Assembly (NCBI GenBank): GCA_035630195.1
Contig: DASQLD010000504.1
Span: 1 to 29,000, forward strand
Direction: 5' to 3'
Length of the DNA: 29,000 bases
DNA from: DASQDN01 sp035630195
Lineage (GTDB): Bacteria > Acidobacteriota > Terriglobia > Bryobacterales > Bryobacteraceae
The first letter of the stretch is position 1, and every line of letters begins with the position of its first letter. The notes beneath the pieces are model-generated. The model saw only the letters and a program-made list of their open reading frames with translations, searched no databases and had not been told where the DNA came from. Positions 1 through 8,270 of this stretch are shown in pieces. The translations under genes were made by a program, and so were the position numbers.

Positions 1-2
1 AT

Positions 3-503
3 CGCGAGCCGGTGCCTCGTCCGGAGAGGATCAAAGAGGTCATTCAGCAGGAGCGAATCGTAGTGCAATCGGCTATTCCAGCGCCGTCTCCAGAGGCTCA
101 GCCAACACCGCGACGCGAGGTGGTTTCCGCACCCGGTCCGCGGCCCCCAATGGAAATACGGACGGTGACCCCGGCACCCACTCAATCGACGACCGCCGCT
201 TCCCGCTCGACCATGGTTCCTTTCGCACCTACTATTCAAACGCTGGTCAGGGAGATCATCCGTCCTAGCGATTCACGGGCATCCTTGCAACCGCAAGTCC
301 GTCCAGCACCAAATGCCGAGCGTCCACCCACATCAGAGGCACGCGCAATCGAAGCCGAGCCATCCGCGCCCACAATCAACGTCGTAATCGGACGCGTGAC
401 AGTGCAGGCCACCATGGCTGCGCCGGCCGCGAAGCACGGAAATCCGCGACCTGCACCGCTGTTGCCGCTGGACCGCTATCTGGCCCAGAGGGCGAGGCGA
501 TGA
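3..503 (+). CDS. Partial eCIS-locus small protein with disordered proline-rich body
   Basis: The reading frame is open to the left edge of the window (codons from base 3 onward have no stop before a GTG at 12), so only the C-terminal part of this gene is seen. About 100 residues are low-complexity Pro/Ala/Arg/Thr sequence and look disordered. The tail is better ordered: a short beta-like segment reading INVVIGRVTVQA is followed by a basic end with LDRYLAQR. Short proteins with an 'IGRVxVxA' strand and an 'LxLDxYLxxR' end are, from my memory of such loci, common just before DUF4255 genes in eCIS clusters. Their function is not known to me. The stop overlaps the next start (ATGA at 500-503), which suggests translational coupling. 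I assign no function beyond membership of the eCIS operon. Confidence 0.6.
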   Translation, partial: REPVPRPERIKEVIQQERIVVQSAIPAPSPEAQPTPRREVVSAPGPRPPMEIRTVTPAPTQSTTAASRSTMVPFAPTIQTLVREIIRPSDSRASLQPQVRPAPNAERPPTSEARAIEAEPSAPTINVVIGRVTVQATMAAPAAKHGNPRPAPLLPLDRYLAQRARR

Positions 504-1801
504 GCAGCGCTCTGGGTATCGCGTCGGTCTCCTTCGTCCTCGTGGATCTGTTGAACAACGGCCTCATCGACCAGGACATCAGTGCGACCGGAGTGGGAGA
601 CGTCAACGTTACCGCGCTGCCGCCGGACCGCGCCGAAGCCGCCAACGCGGGCCAGAGCCAACTCAATATATTCCTTTACCAAGTGACCGAAAACGCTGCG
701 CTGCGCAACAATAACATGCCCTCGCGGAACGCGCGCGGCGAGCGCATCGACAACCCTCCTCTTGCGTTGGATCTACACTATCTGCTGACGGCGTATGGTG
801 GCCAGCAACTGCATGCCGAAATCCTCCTCGGTTATGCCATGCAGCTTCTGCATGAGACTCCTGTATTGACGCGCGATGCGATCCGCCGTTCCCTGGCGGC
901 CCCTTCTCAGGTGATCGGGGGATCTGGCGTGCCCGCCGCCATGCTGAACCTGTACACGTCGGGATTGGCCGAGCAGCCCGAGCAGATCAAGATCGCGCCG
1001 CAAACCTTGAGCACGGAAGAAATCTCACGCCTTTGGACGGCCTTTCAGGCGAAGTATCGCCCCACAGCCGCATACCTTGCATCCGTGGTTCTGATTCAAA
1101 GCCGCGCGTCCACCAAGTCTGCCCTGCCGGTGATGTCGCGGTTGATCAAGGCGATCCCGTTGCAACGGCCGGTGATCGAGGAGGTGCTCTCGCAATCCGC
1201 GGTGGGCGCGCCTATCGTCGCCGGCCAGCCAATTTTGCCTGGATACAGATTGGTCCTGCGGGGATCGCAATTGAAGGGCGAGGAGACTTTGGTTGACGTC
1301 GCCGGCGTCGAGGCGATCCCAGCGGATGCCGACATCACGGGAATCCAAATCGTGGTGCCGTTACCCGCCGGTGTGCCGGCTGGAACGCAGAGCCTGCAGG
1401 TGGTGCACCGGGTGGATCTCGGTTCCCCTCCCGCAGAGCATCGGGGCGTTGAATCGAACCAAGCCGCATTTGTTCTGCGGCCCGTCGTCCAGTCGGTTTC
1501 GGCTGTCGGCGCATCGGGCAAAGGCGATCTGAATCTAACCGTTGTCCCCGCCGTTGGACCAAGACAGCGCGCTGTCGTCCTGCTGAATGGCGCGTCGTCT
1601 TACAGCTTCCTGGTGCCCCCGCGCACCGACCTCGCCAGCCCGCCTCCGGGCGAGCCTGCTCCTACGACAACCTTGACCGTGCCCTTCGCCAAAGTGCAGC
1701 CCGGCAGTTACCTTCTGCGCTTGCAGGTCGACGGCGCCGAAAGTCCCTTGGAAGTGAACGGCAGCGGTCAATTCGTCGGTCCCAAGGTGACCATCGCATG
1801 A
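500..1801 (+). CDS. DUF4255 / Pvc16-type tail terminator (cap) protein
   Basis: This 433-residue protein begins MSSALGIASVSFVLVDLL and carries the features of the DUF4255 (Pvc16 N-terminal) family in roughly residues 5-190: a helical start, a QLNIFLYQVTEN strand, and LDLHYLLTAYG followed by AEILLGYAMQLLHETPVL. In PVC/Afp particles this family caps the sheath-tube end distal to the baseplate. The C-terminal half (about 240-433) is beta-rich, with a segment reading PGYRLVLRGSQL that looks like an IPT/TIG-type immunoglobulin fold, an arrangement often attached to this family. It overlaps the upstream gene by four bases and the downstream ATPase gene likewise (ATGA at 1798). The family assignment is firm; the cap role is transferred from characterised relatives. 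Confidence 0.88.
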   Translation: MSSALGIASVSFVLVDLLNNGLIDQDISATGVGDVNVTALPPDRAEAANAGQSQLNIFLYQVTENAALRNNNMPSRNARGERIDNPPLALDLHYLLTAYGGQQLHAEILLGYAMQLLHETPVLTRDAIRRSLAAPSQVIGGSGVPAAMLNLYTSGLAEQPEQIKIAPQTLSTEEISRLWTAFQAKYRPTAAYLASVVLIQSRASTKSALPVMSRLIKAIPLQRPVIEEVLSQSAVGAPIVAGQPILPGYRLVLRGSQLKGEETLVDVAGVEAIPADADITGIQIVVPLPAGVPAGTQSLQVVHRVDLGSPPAEHRGVESNQAAFVLRPVVQSVSAVGASGKGDLNLTVVPAVGPRQRAVVLLNGASSYSFLVPPRTDLASPPPGEPAPTTTLTVPFAKVQPGSYLLRLQVDGAESPLEVNGSGQFVGPKVTIA

Positions 1802-3678
1802 GCATGGCCGTCGAGATCGCCAGGATCCGCTCGCTGCTCCGCGCGCATGCCGGCCAGGAGGAAACCGAGCATGAGCATCGTTCCGAGGACTTCGCCGCAT
1901 TGATGGCGGTGTGCGAAGCCTTTCATTTATCGGAATTCGAACGCGATACTCTGCTACTCTGCGCTGGCATGGAATTGGATGCGGATTTCGCGCCGCTTTG
2001 CGCCGCGGTCCAGCGCGATGAACGGCTACGGTTTCCAACCTTCCGGCTGGCGTTGCAGATTTTTCCCGAGGCGCATTGGAGCGCATTGCTGCCGGGTGCG
2101 CCCCTGCGCCGTTGGAAGTTGCTTGAGATTGGCGCTGGTGAAACATTAACCACCAGCCAGCTCCGCATTGATGAATCCGTGCTTCATTTCCTTGTTGGAG
2201 TGGTCTCCCCTGATGAACGCCTGCGCGGCTTTGTGGAGCCAGTCGCGATGCCAGAGACGTTGCCCGAATCGTACCGGGTTCATATCGACGAGTTGATCAA
2301 GTTATGGACCGGTAATGCGGCCGGACACGTCGTCGTGCATCTGCAGGGCAACGCGACGCGGGGAAAACGCGCCGTGGCCGCGACTGCCTGCGCGGCGGCG
2401 GGCCTTCGCCTGCAAGCCTTGCGGGCCTGCCGGGTACCCACTGGGGCCGTGGAGCAGGCCTCTTTCGCGAGGCTGTGGGAACGTGAGGCCGCACTGACCC
2501 GTGCCGCGTTGCTGATCGAATTTGACGGAGCCAGCCCGGCGGAATCGCAGGCCGCCGCGTGGCTGGCGGATCACGTCGTGGGCGTTGTCTTGGTTAATGG
2601 CTCAGGGTTCCCCGAGCTTTCATCGGAAGTCCTGCGGGTTACCATTGACCGTCCGCCGGTGGCCGAGCAACGCGCCTTGTGGAATCGCACCCTGGGCGAA
2701 AAGGCGGTAGGCTTGAACGGCAGCCTGGATTGCATCGCGGCGCAGTTTTCGCTCGATACGGGCCGAATTCGAAACGCGGGCGAGCGAGCGATGAAGGCCG
2801 CCGCCGCGAGCGGGAAAGACCTCTTCGCACACGTCTGGGACGCTTGCCGCACGGAGGCGCGCGGCGACCTGGACAGCCTAGCGCAGCGGATCGAAACCCG
2901 CGCGGGATGGCCCGACCTCATCCTTTCCGAAAACAGCATGGAGATGCTGCGCGCGATTTCCTCCCACGTTCGCCAGCAGTCCAAGGTGCTGGAAACCTGG
3001 GGCTTCGCGGCCCAGAGCGCGCGTGGCTTGGGGATTACTGCGCTCTTCACGGGCCCGAGCGGCACGGGCAAGACGCTGGCCGCCGAGATTTTGGCGAACG
3101 AGTTGCGGCTGGATCTGTACCGCATCGACCTCAGTCAGGTGGTGAGTAAATTCATCGGTGAAACCGAGAAGAACTTGCGCAGCATCTTCGACGCGGCCGA
3201 GAACAGCGGCGCGGTCCTCCTGTTTGACGAGGCCGACGCGTTGTTCGGTAAGCGTAGCGAGGTGAAGGACAGCCATGACCGCTACGCCAATATCGAAGTG
3301 AGCTATCTCCTGCAGCGCATGGAGGCGTATCGCGGGCTTGCGGTTCTTACCACCAACCTCCGCGGCGCGCTCGATGCGGCCTTTCTCCGTCGTATCCGCT
3401 TCATCGTGAATTTCCCGTTCCCCGACGCGGCGCTGCGGCGGCGGATTTGGGAACGCATGTTCCCACCCCATACGCCCACCGTCGGCTTGGATTCCGAAAA
3501 ATTGGCCAAGCTGAATATGCCCGGCGGCAATATCCGCAACATAGCTTTGAATGCCGCATTCCTAGCTGCGGATCAGGGAGAGCGGGTCGGCATGAGCCAT
3601 CTCCTGACAGCCGCCCGCAGGGAGTGCGGCAAGCTTGATAAGCCGCTGTCCGACGCGGAGACGGGCGGCTGGGTATGA
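1798..3678 (+). CDS. AAA+ ATPase of the eCIS cluster (Pvc15-like)
   Basis: The protein has 626 residues with an AAA+ module in the C-terminal half. Walker A is GPSGTGKT at residues 419-426, Walker B is LLFDEAD with D477/E478, a TTNL sensor-1 segment follows, and FLRRIRF near 529-535 matches the arginine-finger region of CDC48-like AAA proteins. The order matches the ATPase present in most eCIS loci, thought to help assembly or remodelling of the particle in the producing cell. Residues 160-260 look like a second, decayed nucleotide-binding fold: a P-loop-like GNATRGKRA at 184-192 and a hydrophobic ALLIEFD ending at 243. The start is the ATG overlapping the DUF4255 stop. It acts in the cytoplasm and has no signal peptide. 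Confidence 0.92.
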   Translation: MSMAVEIARIRSLLRAHAGQEETEHEHRSEDFAALMAVCEAFHLSEFERDTLLLCAGMELDADFAPLCAAVQRDERLRFPTFRLALQIFPEAHWSALLPGAPLRRWKLLEIGAGETLTTSQLRIDESVLHFLVGVVSPDERLRGFVEPVAMPETLPESYRVHIDELIKLWTGNAAGHVVVHLQGNATRGKRAVAATACAAAGLRLQALRACRVPTGAVEQASFARLWEREAALTRAALLIEFDGASPAESQAAAWLADHVVGVVLVNGSGFPELSSEVLRVTIDRPPVAEQRALWNRTLGEKAVGLNGSLDCIAAQFSLDTGRIRNAGERAMKAAAASGKDLFAHVWDACRTEARGDLDSLAQRIETRAGWPDLILSENSMEMLRAISSHVRQQSKVLETWGFAAQSARGLGITALFTGPSGTGKTLAAEILANELRLDLYRIDLSQVVSKFIGETEKNLRSIFDAAENSGAVLLFDEADALFGKRSEVKDSHDRYANIEVSYLLQRMEAYRGLAVLTTNLRGALDAAFLRRIRFIVNFPFPDAALRRRIWERMFPPHTPTVGLDSEKLAKLNMPGGNIRNIALNAAFLAADQGERVGMSHLLTAARRECGKLDKPLSDAETGGWV

Positions 3679-3998
3679 ACCGCCGCCAGCGGAGGAGCGA
3701 ATGGCGGGACAGGTTCCGGCGCCCGCAACCGCCGCGTCCGAACGTCAGCCTGTGCATCGATGAACTGCGGCTGGAAGGTGTTCCGTCGGGCGACCGATTG
3801 CGCGTCGCCGATGGGTTGCGGGAGGAATTGCGGACCCTGCTCGGGGTGCATGGCGTTCCCGAAGCGTGGGTTGCGCGGCGCGCGATGGATCGCGTCGGCG
3901 GACCTGAACTGACCCTGAATCCGGGGACTCGACCGCAGGTGCTGGGCGAGAAACTAGCGGGGGCGGTCTTGAATTCCAAGCCGTCGGAGCGTCGATGA
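3675..3998 (+). CDS. Small eCIS-associated protein of unknown function
   Basis: This 107-residue, arginine-rich protein lies between the ATPase and DUF4157 genes and overlaps both by four bases (ATGA at 3675 and again at 3995). After a basic N-terminus it shows a strand-helix unit, LCIDELRLEGVPSGDR followed by a helix ending in LREELRTLLG, then a short region with a conserved-looking VPEAWV. Small proteins with an 'I-x-x-L-x-L-x-G-(x3)-GDR' opening and an 'EELxxLL' helix are, as far as I recall, usual between the ATPase and DUF4157 genes in eCIS clusters. No catalytic motif is visible. An adaptor or chaperone for the neighbouring DUF4157 protein is a guess from position only. Confidence 0.75.
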   Translation: MNRRQRRSEWRDRFRRPQPPRPNVSLCIDELRLEGVPSGDRLRVADGLREELRTLLGVHGVPEAWVARRAMDRVGGPELTLNPGTRPQVLGEKLAGAVLNSKPSERR

Positions 3999-6900
3999 GA
4001 AGCGCTGCCAAAGTCGCGGAAAAACCCGCCGCCGGTGTGGCGGTGCTGCAGCGCAAATGCGCCTGCGCGGGCACGGGGGAGTGCGAATCCTGCCGCAAGA
4101 AGCCGGGCGACCAGAGCTTACAGCGCTCCGCCGCGGGTCCGCAGCACCCCACGTCCGCTCCTCCCGTGGTCGACCGGGTACTCAACTCGCCCGGGCGCCC
4201 GCTCGATTCCCCCGCCCGTTCCTACATGGAGCCGCGCTTCGGCCAGGACTTCAGCGGAGTCCGCGTCCACACCGACCGGCAGGCCGCGGAATCGGCGCGC
4301 GCGGTCGACGCCCATGCGTACACCGTGGGCAATCACATCGTGTTCGATGAGGGCAAGTATCAGCCGGATTCGCACGATGGCCGGCACTTGCTCGCGCACG
4401 AATTGGCGCACACCGTCCAGCAGCAAGGCTTGCACCGGTCTTCCGACAGCCTGTCGCTGGCCGAAACTTCCGAATACCATCGCCTCGAAGCCGCCGCAAA
4501 CCGTATGGCATACTCCGCGTTAAGCGGATCGGGGCACAAGGACGCAATGGGAGCCCGTCCGGCGTTTCCAATCCTGTCACGCGAGAGCAAGAAAAAGACC
4601 GCCACCAGCGATAAACCCACGCCCGACGCCAACCCAGCCCGAGAGTGGATCAAGGCGGATAACGACTTGAAAGCCGTCGGCGTTCAGCAGATGGCCAAGC
4701 CCGTGCCCGGCGCGCCGCAAGACATTCCAGTGTTTAACATGGGAGCGCTAGAGCTTCCCGACAAGAAAGGAGACGTAAAGAAGGTTTGGAACGATATTGC
4801 CAAAGCCGGGAACCTGCAGGCCATGGTCGATCCCGGCGGAAATACTGGAAATCCCAAATCGGCATTGAAGCAGGAGCGCCCGCCGACGGATGAACTGAAA
4901 AACATCTGGCTACAGAAGGTCGGCTGGAAAAAAGAGAACGAAGAGGACAACTGGAAAAGCGTCGCCACCGCGAAAGACACCTTTCGGCAAACGGCTACCG
5001 CCAACAAGAATCCCTGCCAGGTCGACCATATCTTGGAGCTGCAGTTTGGCGGCAACAACGTCCCGTCGAACATGCAAATGTTGGATGGCCCGGAGAACAT
5101 GTCTAGCGGGTCGGCGATTTTCGGCGACCTGAAAAGCAAATCCGTGGCAATCCGCAAGGTCCTCAAGGCTAAGGGCCAAACGCCGGACTTCATCATCATG
5201 CAGTTCGACAGCGTTACCCAGTCAACGCCGATCTGCAAGGATTGCTGCAAGGCGGATGACAAGGCCAAGTCGATCAAGGACGTAAAGAAAGGCGAAAGCG
5301 TTGGTGGTGAAAAGGGCACTCCCTATCGCCTGATTGGCGGCGGCCCGGAGGCGGACATTTTCATTACCGGGGATGAGATTGCGGACAAAACGAAAGGGGT
5401 CGAGATCAGTACTTCAAAGATTCCCGAGAACAAGTCGGCTGCTACCCTGATTCCGGGTTTCGAGCTACATGAACTGGACCGGAGTAAGAAAAGCCACTCG
5501 GTGAAAGCCGGTTTTGACCCATCGAACAAGACTAAGCTGCCGGTTACGATAACGGATAAGAAAGACATCGTCTTAAGCATTGCCAAGGATGGCAAGCTTA
5601 GCCTGCCGCCGAAGAATCCCCACCTAAAATTCCATTACCCGTATTTGAGCGAAGGCGAATTCACCAAGCTCAAGCTGGAGGCAGACAACACGCTTAGCGG
5701 CGAGGGGTTTATCAAGCCGCGCCTTTCCTTCCTGCCTCAGTTCAACGTTAAATTCAACAAGGACGAGTTTGTCATTACAGCGCCCATTCCGAAGGAAAAG
5801 CTGCAAAAGCTCCTTCCTATTCCCGGAGTGAAGATAACGAAGGGGGAACTCGGCCTCAAACTGGCGCCCGAGTTTAGACCCTACGGAGAGCTAGCGTTCG
5901 AAGTGGCACGGGGCAAGAAGAAGTTCCTCGATGGCAAAATCGAGCTCAGCGCAGACGCCCAAGGCTTGGTCGCAGTAGGCACAGTGGACGCGCAGATTCC
6001 CGGCCTTGACGCGGCCCATGGCGAGATCGCCTACCGCAACGAGAAGTGGAGCGGATCGATCAATATCGAAGCCGCCCAACTGCAGAAGCTCAAGTACGTC
6101 CAGAGCGGTTCCGCGTTCGTCGCTTTCGACAACAACGGCGTGCAGGCCGGCGGCACGGTCGTGCTCGCCATCCCAGGCACCGACGGCGTAACGGTCAGCC
6201 TGATGTACGCCAAGCAAAAATGGCTCTTCAAAGGCAAGGGGAGCTTCAAGCCGCCAAAGCTGGATCCGGTTGAAATTGAGATCGAATACGACGGCGACCA
6301 CATCAGCGGGTCTGCCGAAACCGGCTTCAAGTTCCAAGGTCTGTCGGGCCGAATGAAGGTTCTCTACTACGACGAGAAGTTCTCCGGCGAAGGCAGCCTC
6401 ACCTTCAAGAAGGGACGCGCGGAAGGCAAGCTCAAGGTTAAGATGAGCCCGGCCCGCAAGTTCTCGGGCGAGGGTGAGGTCACCATCCGGCTTTCTGAAA
6501 ACCTGGTGGTGACAGGCGGGATCGCCATCGACGAGCAGGAAAAGGTGCGGCTGAAGGGCGTTCTGGAATTCCCTAAGCCTATCCCGCTCTTCAAGCCGTT
6601 CGGCGACACTTACAAGATTTTCGAGGTGGGGATCAGCATTCCGATTCCGGGCGCTTCGATTGGGGGCGTCGGGCTGAACGCGCGAATCGAGGGTGCCCTT
6701 TCCGCGGGATACAAGATCGGCCCCGGCGAACTGCGGCATCTCAAGCTCGCCGCCGCGTTCAATCCACTGGAAGAAAAGCCGGATGTGGACGTGCTTCTGA
6801 CGGGGCAGTTCTACATCGGCGCCGAGGCCCACATCACCGGCAGCATCAGCGGGGGAATTGAAATCAGCATCGGGGTGGCTTCCGTAACGGGACTGATTAC

Positions 6901-7285
6901 GGTAAGCGCCACGGCCATGCTCAGAGGGGAGGTCATCTCAAATGTGGAACTGCATTACCAGAAGGACCGATTCGACGCCAAGGCGGATTTCAGCGTGATG
7001 CTCGGGCTGGCGCTGGTCCTGGCCCTGGATGCCACCGTCCGCGCAAAAGCGGGGTGGGGTTGGCTCAGCGTCTCGGCAGAGAAGACGTGGAACTTGGCTT
7101 CAGTCAAATACGACACCGGCCTGAAGCTGGGCATGAAGCTGAAAAAGCCGGTCATGTACTCGTCGGACAAGGGCCTCGAACTCCCGTCCGTGAACGACGT
7201 GGAATTCATCAAACCGAATATCAGCACCGAGGACGTGCTGAGGAAATTGTTCGCGGGCAACGATCCGCCGGAGAAGGAGGCCTAG
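3995..7285 (+). CDS. DUF4157 eCIS core protein, large, with HNH-like motif; candidate payload
   Basis: This protein has 1096 residues. Near the N-terminus is a cysteine cluster (C22, C24, C30, C33) like that preceding many DUF4157 domains. The DUF4157 domain follows at about 60-145, with FSGVRVHTD and the zinc-protease-like HELAH at 135-139. Residues 150-330 are a lysine-rich linker. At 341-373 there is a treble-clef-like stretch: C341, D344-H345, GGNN at 352-355, N359 and N368, ending in SSGS. This resembles HNH-nuclease cores, but the last metal ligand is not certain. The remaining 500 or so residues are alternating beta strands with glycine-rich turns and end in a hydrophobic patch near 1005-1020. 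DUF4157 domains mark eCIS-linked effector candidates. Composition changes from Arg/Ala-rich to Lys-rich after residue 195. Whether HELAH or the HNH-like motif is active is unproven. Confidence 0.85.
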   Translation: MRSAAKVAEKPAAGVAVLQRKCACAGTGECESCRKKPGDQSLQRSAAGPQHPTSAPPVVDRVLNSPGRPLDSPARSYMEPRFGQDFSGVRVHTDRQAAESARAVDAHAYTVGNHIVFDEGKYQPDSHDGRHLLAHELAHTVQQQGLHRSSDSLSLAETSEYHRLEAAANRMAYSALSGSGHKDAMGARPAFPILSRESKKKTATSDKPTPDANPAREWIKADNDLKAVGVQQMAKPVPGAPQDIPVFNMGALELPDKKGDVKKVWNDIAKAGNLQAMVDPGGNTGNPKSALKQERPPTDELKNIWLQKVGWKKENEEDNWKSVATAKDTFRQTATANKNPCQVDHILELQFGGNNVPSNMQMLDGPENMSSGSAIFGDLKSKSVAIRKVLKAKGQTPDFIIMQFDSVTQSTPICKDCCKADDKAKSIKDVKKGESVGGEKGTPYRLIGGGPEADIFITGDEIADKTKGVEISTSKIPENKSAATLIPGFELHELDRSKKSHSVKAGFDPSNKTKLPVTITDKKDIVLSIAKDGKLSLPPKNPHLKFHYPYLSEGEFTKLKLEADNTLSGEGFIKPRLSFLPQFNVKFNKDEFVITAPIPKEKLQKLLPIPGVKITKGELGLKLAPEFRPYGELAFEVARGKKKFLDGKIELSADAQGLVAVGTVDAQIPGLDAAHGEIAYRNEKWSGSINIEAAQLQKLKYVQSGSAFVAFDNNGVQAGGTVVLAIPGTDGVTVSLMYAKQKWLFKGKGSFKPPKLDPVEIEIEYDGDHISGSAETGFKFQGLSGRMKVLYYDEKFSGEGSLTFKKGRAEGKLKVKMSPARKFSGEGEVTIRLSENLVVTGGIAIDEQEKVRLKGVLEFPKPIPLFKPFGDTYKIFEVGISIPIPGASIGGVGLNARIEGALSAGYKIGPGELRHLKLAAAFNPLEEKPDVDVLLTGQFYIGAEAHITGSISGGIEISIGVASVTGLITVSATAMLRGEVISNVELHYQKDRFDAKADFSVMLGLALVLALDATVRAKAGWGWLSVSAEKTWNLASVKYDTGLKLGMKLKKPVMYSSDKGLELPSVNDVEFIKPNISTEDVLRKLFAGNDPPEKEA

Positions 7286-7289
7286 CCGG

Positions 7290-7949
7290 ATGGGCGCATT
7301 CCCCGTATCTCCCAGGCTGTTGCGGGGGGGCATTGTTGTCGCCGACCCGACGACGTTAGTCGTGCAACGCATCATCAAGATGCAATACAACCCGGACAGT
7401 TTGAGCCGCAGCCTACAGAGCCGCGGCGTCACCGGGGAAGGCGGCGATCGCCTGGATGCCTTGCGCTTGACGGGCCCGCCGGTGGAGACCATCAAGTTCG
7501 ACGCGGAGCTCGACGCGACCGATCAGCTCGAGTTGCCCGACCAGAATCCCACCGCTGTCGCACTCGGCATTTTTCCGCTCCTGGCGGCCTTGGAGATACT
7601 GATCTACCCGAGTTCGACCCAGATCCAGAATGAGAACTCACTCGCGCAATCGGGAATGATTGAGATCGCCCCCTCGGAAGCCCCGTTGACTCTCTTCGTG
7701 TGGAGTGCGAACCGGGTTCTGCCCGTGCGCTTGACGGACTTCAGCATCACAGAAGAAGCCTTCGACGTCAATCTTAATCCCGTGCGGGCCAAGGTCAGTC
7801 TCACCATGCGGGTGCTGAGCGTGAACGATTTGAGCTTCGACCACAAGGGCAATAGCCTGTTTACCGCGTATCACCAGCGGAAAGAGCGGCTCGCTGGAAT
7901 GATCGGCCAAGCCACTTTGGGCTCGCTGGGAATCACGAGGATCGGATGA
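7290..7949 (+). CDS. Contractile injection system tube-adaptor protein (CIS_tube / Pvc7 N-terminal type)
   Basis: This 219-residue protein opens with strands leading into IIKMQYNPDSLSRSLQSR. The 'F/M-Q-Y/F-N-P-x-x-L-x-R-x' signature, followed by VETIKFDAELDATDQLE, is typical of the CIS tube-protein N-terminal domain found in Pvc7/gp53-like subunits that join the inner tube to the baseplate. Near 140-190 come LFVWSANRVLPVRLTDFSI and FDVNLNPVRAKVSLTMRVL, which also match the family. In many systems this domain is fused to LysM; here the LysM-like part is the next gene. The start has a strong Shine-Dalgarno, AAGGAGG at 7274-7280, nine bases upstream. The gene lies five bases after the DUF4157 stop. 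Confidence 0.85.
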   Translation: MGAFPVSPRLLRGGIVVADPTTLVVQRIIKMQYNPDSLSRSLQSRGVTGEGGDRLDALRLTGPPVETIKFDAELDATDQLELPDQNPTAVALGIFPLLAALEILIYPSSTQIQNENSLAQSGMIEIAPSEAPLTLFVWSANRVLPVRLTDFSITEEAFDVNLNPVRAKVSLTMRVLSVNDLSFDHKGNSLFTAYHQRKERLAGMIGQATLGSLGITRIG

Positions 7950-7958
7950 GGTGACGAA

Positions 7959-8270
7959 ATGTTTTCCATTGGTAGCCGCTACTACGGAATGCCCACGCTG
8001 AAATTCAAAACCGTGGACGGAACCGAGATCGCGTACGTGAAGCGCCGCCTGCTCCCGCAGGAAAGCGAGTTCAGCACGATCCTGACGCACAGCGTGACGG
8101 AAGGTGAGCGGTTGGACACGATCACGGCAAAATACCTGGACGATTCGCAGCAGTTCTGGCGCATCGCCGACGCCAACATCGCGGTTTCGCCGTTTGAGCT
8201 CGTGGAGCGGGTGGGGCGCCGCGTCCGCATCGCTTTGCCCCAGGGGATTCCCGGATCGCGCAATGCTTAA
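7959..8270 (+). CDS. LysM-like baseplate protein (gpX / Pvc7 C-terminal type)
   Basis: This 103-residue protein contains one LysM-like unit at about 45-95: ILTHSVTEGERLDTITAKYL, then QFWRIADANIAVSPFELV and a closing VRIALP. That follows the usual LysM pattern of a strand, a 'GDxLxxIAxxxxG/D' helix and a second helix ending in a strand. Phage tail X proteins and the C-terminal parts of CIS tube adaptors carry such a domain, thought to sit at the tube-baseplate junction. The upstream stop is at 7947-7949 and a GAGGTGA ribosome site (7948-7954) precedes the ATG. The end overlaps the start of the next gene by eight bases. Being separate from the CIS tube gene is a split form of a common fusion. 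Confidence 0.82.
   Translation: MFSIGSRYYGMPTLKFKTVDGTEIAYVKRRLLPQESEFSTILTHSVTEGERLDTITAKYLDDSQQFWRIADANIAVSPFELVERVGRRVRIALPQGIPGSRNA

Noticed and set aside
4379..4420. HELAH in the DUF4157 protein as proof of an active metalloprotease
   Set aside because: The motif is family-typical, but the third zinc ligand is not identifiable and proteolysis is not established for most members, so it is reported only as a domain marker.
8104..8262. Longer N-terminus for the gpD-like gene
   Set aside because: The upstream codons overlap the LysM gene out of frame and give Arg/Ser-rich sequence; the ATG at 8263 gives the normal gpD start.
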